NCBI GenBank assembly: GCA_003522145.1
Contig: DPGD01000023.1
Span: 1 to 10,306 of the forward strand
Direction of reading: 5' to 3'
Source: Clostridiales bacterium
GTDB lineage: Bacteria; Bacillota; Clostridia; Oscillospirales; CAG-272
Length of the DNA stretch: 10,306 bases
Position 1 is the first letter of the stretch. Every line of letters begins with the position of its first letter. The notes below the pieces were generated by a model. That model made no database searches, was not told the DNA's origin, and saw nothing but the letters and a program-made list of their open reading frames with translations. Positions 4,857 through 10,306 of this stretch are shown in pieces. A program made the position numbers and the translations under genes.

Positions 4857-5717
4857 ATGAGAAAAATAGATTTGCATACCCATTCGTTTTTTTCCGACGG
4901 CTCCATGTCCCCGACGGAGTTGCTTTTCCATGCCAAGGAAGTGGGTCTGTCGGCATTGGCTTTGACGGATCACGATACGGTGGCGGGCATTCCGGAAGCC
5001 GAGAGGGCGGCGAAGGAAAACGGCATTGAATTTGTGCCGGGAGTGGAGTTTTCCACAGAAGGCATTTCGCAGGTTCACATCCTGGGCTACTATATTGACA
5101 GCTCCGACACGAGCCTGACAGAAGCCTTCCGCCTTCAGCAGGAGGAACGAAAAGAGAATCATCGCGCCTATATGAAGGTTTTGCGCGCACACGGCTTTCC
5201 CATGACCGAGGAGGAAGTGCGGGCAGTGGCTCCTTTCGGAGGAATCGGCAGAGCGCACTACGCCCGGGTGATGGTGAATAAGGGCTATGTGACCAGTGTT
5301 CAGGAGGCCTTTGACCGGTATCTGGGAGTGGGCGGTCCCTGTTATGTGAAAAGAAATGTCATGCGTCCCGAAGAGGCGATTGCGCTGATTCACCGAGCGG
5401 GCGGGGCGGCGTTTTTTGCCCATCCCTATCAGACCAAGCTTTCGGATGAGGGAATCTTTCAGCTGATGAAGCAGTTAAAGGGGGCAGGACTGGACGGCAT
5501 TGAGGGCTATTACAGCGAATATACCCCTGAAATGGGCGAAAAATTCAGAGGCATGGCAAAGGCTTTGGACCTTTTGCTGTCGGGCGGAAGCGATTACCAT
5601 GCGAAAATGAAGCCCCACATCGAATTGGGAAGCGGCATCAAAGGGAATCTGACAGTGGATTACGCTCTTCTGGACAAAATCCGGGAGCGGGCAGAGAAGA
5701 TAAGGAGCGGCCGATGA
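4857..5717 (+). CDS. PHP-domain phosphoesterase/nuclease of the YciV/RNase AM type
   Basis: 286 residues, a normal length for the family. The PHP metal-binding residues are present in order: His7 and His9 (DLHTHS), Asp14, Asp38-His39-Asp40 (TDHDT), Glu64 (GVEFS), His74, His189 (FAHPY) and Asp246/His248 (GSDYH). An insert with GRAHYARVMVNKGY and FDRYLGVGGPCYV is characteristic of YciV/TrpH proteins. Studied members hydrolyse 3',5'-nucleoside bisphosphates or trim RNA 5' to 3' with Mn. Substrate here is inferred from family only. It is cytoplasmic, with no signal peptide. AAGGA at 4840-4844 is 12 nt from the ATG, rather far, which suggests moderate initiation. Its stop overlaps the next start as ATGA. 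Confidence 0.9.
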   Translation: MRKIDLHTHSFFSDGSMSPTELLFHAKEVGLSALALTDHDTVAGIPEAERAAKENGIEFVPGVEFSTEGISQVHILGYYIDSSDTSLTEAFRLQQEERKENHRAYMKVLRAHGFPMTEEEVRAVAPFGGIGRAHYARVMVNKGYVTSVQEAFDRYLGVGGPCYVKRNVMRPEEAIALIHRAGGAAFFAHPYQTKLSDEGIFQLMKQLKGAGLDGIEGYYSEYTPEMGEKFRGMAKALDLLLSGGSDYHAKMKPHIELGSGIKGNLTVDYALLDKIRERAEKIRSGR

Positions 5718-6433
5718 AGGATTTTATAAACCGGAATCAGAGGATGCTGAAATATATCGGTTTGGGTCTGTTTTGCCTGTTGGTGGTGGTGTGCTGTATC
5801 GTTTTTTTTCCGCGCATTGAGGCATACCAGAAGGACGGGATGGAGGAAAGTCTTAGAAACGCCAAAAAATGGGTGGATCAGTTCGGAATTTTCAAGTATG
5901 TGGTGATTCTGGCGGTCCAGCTTCTGCAGGTCTTTGTGGCGTTTATCCCGGGGGAGCCGGTGGAAATTTTTTCCGGATATATGTGCGGAACGGTGGGCGG
6001 ATTGCTGATCTGCGAGCTGGGAGCGACCATCGGGACCATTGTGATTTACAAGCTGGTGGAAAAGCTGGGAAAAAAGGCGACAGACCGGGTGATTGGCTCC
6101 AAGACTTATGAAAAGCTGAAATTCCTGCACAACAGTGCTTCCAGAGACAACTTCCTTTTTCTGCTGTTCTTTATCCCCGGAACGCCCAAGGATGTGTTGA
6201 CCTATCTGGCACCCCTTCTTCGGGTGGGTGTCTGGCGGTTGACGGCCATCACCGCCGTTGCCAGAATCCCCTCGGTTGTCAGTTCTACCTATGTGGGTGC
6301 CAATCTGTCTAAGGGAAATCTGACCTTTTCTCTTTTGGTGTTTGCAGGAACGGCGGTGGCGGGGGCCTTGGGCATCGTAATCAATGATCTGATTTTGGAT
6401 CGTAAAACCAAAAAACGAAAGGATAAAGCATAA
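5714..6433 (+). CDS. TVP38/TMEM64 (DedA superfamily) membrane protein
   Basis: 239 residues. Hydrophobic spans lie near 14-32, 55-78, 86-114, 146-170, 178-195 and 204-230. Family marks are FIPGEPVEIFSGYMCG with a following Gly-rich span, and the re-entrant motif FFIPGTPKDVLTYLAPLL. DedA/TVP38 proteins are lipid scramblase or flippase-like; some bacterial members move undecaprenyl phosphate or phosphatidylethanolamine. The exact substrate cannot be read here. The ATG overlaps the PHP stop by 4 nt (ATGA, 5714-5717), with AAGGAG 7 nt upstream inside the PHP gene, so the two are translationally coupled. The tail is basic and cytosolic. Confidence 0.9.
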   Translation: MKDFINRNQRMLKYIGLGLFCLLVVVCCIVFFPRIEAYQKDGMEESLRNAKKWVDQFGIFKYVVILAVQLLQVFVAFIPGEPVEIFSGYMCGTVGGLLICELGATIGTIVIYKLVEKLGKKATDRVIGSKTYEKLKFLHNSASRDNFLFLLFFIPGTPKDVLTYLAPLLRVGVWRLTAITAVARIPSVVSSTYVGANLSKGNLTFSLLVFAGTAVAGALGIVINDLILDRKTKKRKDKA

Positions 6434-6465
6434 AGCGTCTCCAAAAATTCCTGCACATGGAACAA

Positions 6466-6601
6466 GGGCGTTTTTGCCCCGGAGTGTTGTTGCAAAAAGC
6501 CTGAATACACAGAGAATTCCTTTGTTTTTTCGTCCCGTTCTTCGGCAGAACTGCCTGCCGAAGAAGAGAATTTGAATATTTTGGATATTTTGGGGCACCC
6601 C
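6466..6601. repeat. Dispersed intergenic repeat, copy B, with central hairpin
   Basis: Block order matches 2835-2970: a small hairpin (GGGC/GCCC, 6466-6479), GAATACACAGAG, ATTCCTTTGTTTTTTCG, GGCAGAACTGCC, TTTGAATAT, GGGGCACCCC. The centre forms a perfect 11-bp stem, TTCTTCGGCAG (6538-6548) with CTGCCGAAGAA (6555-6565), loop AACTGC. It sits 181 bp after the TVP38 stop, so the hairpin may also serve as that operon's terminator, though only an AT-rich stretch follows. Confidence 0.6.
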
Positions 6602-6620
6602 ATAAAGAGAACAACGGCTG

Positions 6621-6649
6621 TTGACAAACCGGAATGGTTCTGGTATAAT
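6621..6649 (+). promoter_or_regulatory. Consensus promoter for the lipoprotein operon
   Basis: TTGACA (6621-6626) and TATAAT (6644-6649) are 17 bp apart, with TGG giving an extended -10. The expected start near 6656 leaves a leader of about 120 nt. It contains an AACGC/GCGTT hairpin (6748-6763) just before the ribosome binding site. I recognise no riboswitch in it. Confidence 0.88.
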
Positions 6650-6776
6650 TTCTATACGATCCGGTCGGATGATTTTTGCGGATGGGGCAGAAACTTCCGG
6701 CAGGAGTTTTTACCGACAGAGGCAGCAGTATTGGCTGACAAGAAAAGAACGCTTGAATGCGTTGTGGAGGTTACAT

Positions 6777-8402
6777 ATGAAAAAAATCACGGCATGGATT
6801 CTGACCTTGGCATCTTTGGCTCTGGTGATGAGCTCCTGCGGAGCGTCCACCTCGCAGAGTAACACCTCGTCACCCACAACAACGACCGGACAAACCACTC
6901 CGGCCGATGCTTCGGGCACTACGGAGCCTTCGGAAACCATGGCTTCCACCGCTTCCTCTGCTTCCGATCCGACGACGGTCTCGACGCCCACCCCGACGGA
7001 ATCCGTCACCCCTGTCCCGGCAGACCCTATGGAGGTTCTGAAGGGAAAGACGGCTCTTTTCTGCGGGGACTCGATTGTGATGGCATCTACCCACGATACG
7101 AAGCATGCGGCATTTTACGGCTGGCCCGGCAGAATCAAGGACCAGTACGGCATGAGTGTGGGTAAAAATGTAGGCGTGGACGGTGCTTCGGTATCGAATT
7201 GCCGCGGGAACAATACGGTCGTGAATCAGGTCATCAACAATTCCAAGACCAAGTATGATTTTGTGATTCTGGAAGGCGGAGTCAATGATGCCTGGGACTG
7301 CCAGTCGATCGGCTCGCCCATACAACTGCCCGCATCCGAAACCAAGGTGGCGGATCTGGATCTTTCGACCCTTGCGGGAGGCTTGGAAAATCTGCTGTAC
7401 CGGACCAAAAAGCTGTATCCGGATGCCACGATCGGATATGTGATCAATTTCAAGATGACAATGCGCGTGGGTTATCTGACCGAGATGCAGGAATATATTG
7501 ATGCCATCAAACGCATCTGCGAAAAATGGGGGGTTCCTTATCTGAATCTTTACGAGGACGAGGAATTCAATGAGGCGTTCAAGAAAAGCTCCCGGTATCT
7601 TGCCGACGGTTGCCACCCCAATTCGGCGGGCTACGACCTGATTGCTCCCTATATCGCCCAGTTCATGGCCGATATTTACGGGAAGGAATATACGCCCTTC
7701 TTTGAGCCGGACCTGACCGAGGAGCAGATCAAGGAAATCCTGAAGAGTAAGACGGCGGCCTTCTTCGGCGATTCCATTACCTACGCCGAAAAGGACAGTG
7801 CCTACGGCGCAGGATACGGTTTTGCCGGCAGGATTTCCGCAGACTATGGACTTGAGAGCTATAAAAATTTTGCTGCGAAGGATGCAGCGGTCTCTCCCAA
7901 ACTGGGCGAGAATACCGTGCTCAAGCAGGTGAAGGGGGCAGAAGGCGGGAGCTACGATTTCGTGGTTCTGGGCGGCGGCCTGACCGATGCCAGCAATACC
8001 GTGTCCTTGGGGGTCGTTTCCAAGATGACTGCGGAAAACTACGACGAAAGCAAGCTGAATCTGAAGACCTTTGCAGGAGGCCTTGACCAGTTGCTGTACG
8101 AAACCGTTACCCGGTATCCGGACGCCACCATCGTGTATGTGGTCAATTATAAGCCCAATCCGAGCAAGGCCACGGGAATGGCCGGCCGGATGAGCCTGTA
8201 TGTGGAGGCCATCGAAAAGGCCTGTGCAAAATGGGGCGTGGCGTGCCTGAATCTTTACACCAATCCCACCTTCAATAAGACCTTTGATATTACGGCCAAG
8301 ACCAATTCTACGGACGGAATTTTGCCCAACTCTGCGGGGTATGATTTGCTTGCTCCGGTGATTGCCCGCTTCTTGGCGGAAACCTATGCGGCAAAGTCCT
8401 AA
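6777..8402 (+). CDS. Lipoprotein with two tandem SGNH/GDSL hydrolase domains
   Basis: 541 residues from ATG6777 (GGAGG at 6766-6770). The N-terminus MKKITAWILTLASLALVMSSC is a lipoprotein signal with Cys21 as the likely lipidated residue. Residues 22-80 are a Thr/Ser/Pro-rich linker. Domain 1 (about 88-310) has the nucleophile Ser99 (GDSI), Asn170-Asp171 (GGVNDAW) and Asp277-x2-His280 (DGCHPNSAGYD), so it appears catalytically complete. Domain 2 (about 322-541) repeats the architecture: Ser333 (GDSIT) is kept, but Asn is replaced by Thr403 (GGLTD) and the catalytic His by Leu516 (DGILPNSAGYD). SGNH enzymes are usually esterases acting on acetyl or acyl groups of glycans or lipids; the substrate is unknown. 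It is exported and membrane-anchored, and probably co-transcribed with the downstream peptidase. Confidence 0.9.
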   Translation: MKKITAWILTLASLALVMSSCGASTSQSNTSSPTTTTGQTTPADASGTTEPSETMASTASSASDPTTVSTPTPTESVTPVPADPMEVLKGKTALFCGDSIVMASTHDTKHAAFYGWPGRIKDQYGMSVGKNVGVDGASVSNCRGNNTVVNQVINNSKTKYDFVILEGGVNDAWDCQSIGSPIQLPASETKVADLDLSTLAGGLENLLYRTKKLYPDATIGYVINFKMTMRVGYLTEMQEYIDAIKRICEKWGVPYLNLYEDEEFNEAFKKSSRYLADGCHPNSAGYDLIAPYIAQFMADIYGKEYTPFFEPDLTEEQIKEILKSKTAAFFGDSITYAEKDSAYGAGYGFAGRISADYGLESYKNFAAKDAAVSPKLGENTVLKQVKGAEGGSYDFVVLGGGLTDASNTVSLGVVSKMTAENYDESKLNLKTFAGGLDQLLYETVTRYPDATIVYVVNYKPNPSKATGMAGRMSLYVEAIEKACAKWGVACLNLYTNPTFNKTFDITAKTNSTDGILPNSAGYDLLAPVIARFLAETYAAKS

Positions 8403-8500
8403 AGATCCATTCCGGCAGAAAAGAGGCGAGGGGAAACCATCCCGATTTTCGGATGATGAACGAACAACGGAAATATGAATTACAGGAAGGAATGAAACCT

Positions 8501-10030
8501 ATGAAAAAGCTTTTTGCACTGATTCTGGCGCTTGTGACTTTGGGAATGCTTCTGACCGGTTGCGGCAATACGGTGACTACCGGAAAAGTAACCGGGAGCG
8601 AGACCGAGACCAAAGCGTCCGAAACTGAAACGCCGGATGCCTCCGGCTCTGCGCTTCCCACCGAAACAACCGAAGAAAACAAGAATACCGAGCCGGAATT
8701 CGATCGGATGAAGCTCTATGAAATCAAGACCACCGACGGCGTCCGGATGGAATGGAAGGATGAAGAGGTAGGCAAGGCCAGAAAGGATGAATGGCAGGGA
8801 ACCGTCTGGTCCTTAGATACTTATACGAACAATAAGGGCGCAGAGTATTCCATGTTTTACGCCGGCGATTTTCTGAACTACATTCTGTCTGCCGGAACGC
8901 TGAAAGAGGACGAAGCTCTGAAACTGGCGCGCACAGACGGAACGCCTGCCAGAAGAGCAACCTGGAATATTCAGGATAACGGTGACGGTACCTATAAGAT
9001 CGTGTCGGGCCTGAGCAAGAGCTATGCTTTAGGCGTTGCAAACGGCAAGGTGGTTCTTCAGAAGCTGGAAAATGCCAGCAACTTCACCATCACCGAGGTG
9101 GAGAATAAGAATGACGGAACCCTGTACCGGCAGTGGAACAGTGAAAAAGGAAATATCATCGTGCGTCTGCCCTCCGATGTTGTGGAGCAGGTCTACAAGA
9201 GAGTAAAGATCGGCTATAAGGAGGAAAGTGAGGAAAGCCTGAAGGGTCGGATTACCGATCGGATGCAGCGCTTTGCTGACGATGTGCAGAGAATTTATGA
9301 TGCCTATGTGGAACTGACCGATTTTGTCCCCTACAGCCGCATCATCGTTTATGCGTTCACCCATCAGAATGTGATGGCAGGAGTGGTCGGCGGAGACTGC
9401 AACATTTATGTGAATGTGGACTGGTATGTGGACGACATGGAAAAGATGTGGCGCCGCTGGGAGGACGGGAAGGACGATGTGAACTTCTGCGTTCTTCATG
9501 AAATGGGTCATATGTTCGACTGGAACAGAGGCTGGAACTTCGAGTCGGAAATGCTGGCGGATCTGAAGGCAACCTATGTTCTGTACAAGTATCAGAACGA
9601 GGAAAAGGGATGCTACGCCGCACCTGCGGAATACGCTTGGAACAATATTTGGAATATCGATACAATCGATACAAAGGGCTACAAGGGACTGGCAGGCAGC
9701 GGCATGACATACTTGGAAAAAGGCGAGGAGCTTTCCTACACCTACAGCATTTATTATTCGGCGATGATGTACACCTCCTACATCAAGCATTGCGAAGCGA
9801 CCGAAGGGCTTGAAGGCTATGAGGCTCTGAAAAAGACCTTCCATTGGTTCCAGGAAAACAATAAGGTTCAGAGCGATTATACGGGCGAGGAGCGGTTCAA
9901 TAAATTCAATGAGCTGCTGTCTGAGTACACCGGACTGGATATCAACGAGTTCATGACCACCACCTACCGGCCCGCCAACTGGAAGGCTACAGCGGCCAAT
10001 GCCGCCGGAAAACCCGGCAAGCGGACCTGA
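8501..10030 (+). CDS. Lipoprotein zinc metallopeptidase, M60-like (HExxH)
   Basis: 509 residues from ATG8501 (AGGAAGG upstream); an in-frame ATG at 8453 would put a charged stretch before the signal peptide. MKKLFALILALVTLGMLLTGC is a clear lipoprotein signal (Cys21). Residues 22-67 are Thr/Glu-rich linker. About 95-235 resembles a beta-trefoil or ricin-like lectin fold (ATWNIQDNGDGTYKIVS, SYALGVANGKVVLQ). The catalytic part has His333-Glu334-Met-Gly-His337. Glu350, in ESEMLADLKATY, aligns with the third zinc ligand of M60 (enhancin-type) peptidases, which cleave mucin-like glycoproteins. Assignment to M60 is by motif and helix pattern only; another gluzincin family is possible. It starts 98 bp after the SGNH gene with no clear promoter between, and ends before a strong terminator. 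Confidence 0.8.
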   Translation: MKKLFALILALVTLGMLLTGCGNTVTTGKVTGSETETKASETETPDASGSALPTETTEENKNTEPEFDRMKLYEIKTTDGVRMEWKDEEVGKARKDEWQGTVWSLDTYTNNKGAEYSMFYAGDFLNYILSAGTLKEDEALKLARTDGTPARRATWNIQDNGDGTYKIVSGLSKSYALGVANGKVVLQKLENASNFTITEVENKNDGTLYRQWNSEKGNIIVRLPSDVVEQVYKRVKIGYKEESEESLKGRITDRMQRFADDVQRIYDAYVELTDFVPYSRIIVYAFTHQNVMAGVVGGDCNIYVNVDWYVDDMEKMWRRWEDGKDDVNFCVLHEMGHMFDWNRGWNFESEMLADLKATYVLYKYQNEEKGCYAAPAEYAWNNIWNIDTIDTKGYKGLAGSGMTYLEKGEELSYTYSIYYSAMMYTSYIKHCEATEGLEGYEALKKTFHWFQENNKVQSDYTGEERFNKFNELLSEYTGLDINEFMTTTYRPANWKATAANAAGKPGKRT

Positions 10031-10062
10031 TCGGAATGCCCGGAAACATAAAAGCAACAAAA

Positions 10063-10115
10063 AGGGGCTGTAAAAAACTCTGACTGAGTTTTTACACCCC
10101 TCTTTTGTTTGTTTT
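10063..10115 (+). terminator. Strong terminator of the lipoprotein operon, bidirectional
   Basis: AGGGG-c-TGTAAAAA-a-CTC (10063-10080) pairs with GAGTTTTTACACCCCT (10086-10101) with two single-base bulges, loop TGACT, then CTTTTGTTTGTTTT. The minus strand also has a T-run (CCCCTTTTTGTTG), so it can work both ways. It shares CTGTAAAAAA with the hairpin at 3232-3269. Confidence 0.88.
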
Positions 10116-10138
10116 GCAGAGGAAATTTCACGGTCGTA

Positions 10139-10217
10139 GATGAAATCAAATCCGTCTTTTTTCTCCGCAAGGCAGACATTCTTATGAAGCGATTTCATCA
10201 TCGGATATGATTTTATT
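10139..10217. repeat. Inverted repeats in the last intergenic region
   Basis: GATGAAATC (10139-10147) has a perfect inverted partner GATTTCATC (10191-10199). A second imperfect partner (13 of 16) lies at 10202-10217, and CGGTCG/CGACCG (10131-10136, 10219-10224) brackets the set. The 10102-10240 stretch holds no gene I can support; it may be a folded RNA or a decayed sequence. Confidence 0.4.
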
Positions 10218-10242
10218 CCGACCGGCGGACGGCTCCAATCAA

Positions 10243-10279
10243 AAAACCACCTTTGTCCGGTATAGACAAAAGTGGTTTT
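10243..10279 (-). terminator. Terminator of the partial tRNA
   Basis: Arms 10265-10279 and 10243-10257 form a 15-bp stem (one G-T in the minus-strand transcript) around a 7-nt loop. TTTTTTG follows directly on the minus strand, 3 nt after the tRNA CCA end. Confidence 0.85.
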
Positions 10280-10281
10280 CA

Positions 10282-10306
10282 TGGTGCACCTTCAGGGATT
10301 CGAACC
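10282..10306 (-). tRNA. 3' end of a tRNA (partial, isotype unknown)
   Basis: On the minus strand the window edge begins inside the T arm: GG, T loop TTCGAAT, T-stem strand CCCTG, acceptor strand AAGGTGC, discriminator A and encoded CCA (complement 10282-10284). The anticodon is outside the window, so the amino acid cannot be given; the 5' acceptor strand should read GCACCTT. Confidence 0.88.

Noticed and set aside
4761..5423. Minus-strand open frame of 220 residues opposite the PHP gene
   Set aside because: The PHP metal-ligand motifs on the plus strand are decisive; the minus frame crosses the promoter region and shows no motif.
5660..6598. Minus-strand open frame of 312 residues opposite the TVP38-like gene
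   Set aside because: The plus-strand frame has membrane spans, DedA motifs and coupling to the PHP gene; the minus frame is His/Gln/Arg-rich shadow sequence.
6621..6776. Upstream TTG start extending the SGNH protein by 52 residues
   Set aside because: That TTG is part of the -35 box TTGACA, so the sequence cannot be in the mRNA; the ATG at 6777 has a ribosome binding site and starts a signal peptide.
6650..6776. Possible riboswitch in the 120-nt leader of the lipoprotein operon
   Set aside because: Only short hairpins are visible (for example AACGC/GCGTT); I recognise no conserved riboswitch core.
9029..10282. Long open frame (417 residues) on the minus strand opposite the peptidase gene
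   Set aside because: It is the antisense of a gene with a signal peptide, HExxH motif and ribosome binding site; it runs through a terminator and has no family features.

Overview
The window looks like part of the chromosome of a gut-type Clostridia bacterium (Lachnospiraceae or Oscillospiraceae-like). Support for this comes from AGGAGG-type ribosome binding sites, TTGACA/TATAAT promoters, tRNAs with encoded CCA, a YqhQ/DUF1385 gene and Lys-Lys-start lipoproteins. The genus cannot be fixed from the sequence alone.

Left part (1 to about 2630): the right-hand end of an integrated mobile element. It holds the tail of an unidentified upstream ORF, a MazF/PemK-type toxin with a C-terminal cysteine-knuckle extension, a small helix-turn-helix excisionase-like protein, and a tyrosine recombinase. 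The last two form an operon behind their own promoter. The integrase is followed by a cluster of ATTAGCA heptamers, which are probable arm-type integrase sites, then a strong hairpin, then the 3' end of a tRNA-Arg(CCU) gene on the minus strand. This is the usual layout of an ICE or prophage inserted in a tRNA gene. The element continues beyond the left edge.

Junction (2630 to 3360): the intact tRNA-Arg(CCU), then 52 bp to its right a 5' half of a second, different tRNA-Arg(CCU) broken exactly after the anticodon loop. About 560 bp of gene-free DNA follows, with several hairpins and one copy of a roughly 136-bp dispersed intergenic repeat.

Host part (3360 to the end): a YqhQ/DUF1385 membrane protein (minus strand) is transcribed divergently from a translationally coupled pair, a PHP-domain phosphoesterase/nuclease and a TVP38/DedA-like membrane protein. 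After the second copy of the intergenic repeat and a perfect consensus promoter come two exported lipoproteins that probably form an operon: a tandem SGNH-hydrolase protein whose second domain has lost catalytic residues, and an M60-like HExxH zinc peptidase with a beta-trefoil-like region. A bidirectional terminator closes this operon. The window ends in the 3' end of another minus-strand tRNA with its own terminator.

The points most worth following are the arm-site cluster, the tRNA-Arg pair as a record of integration history, the toxin with a zinc-knuckle tail, the paired intergenic repeats, and the SGNH/peptidase lipoprotein pair. No wholly new system is evident.
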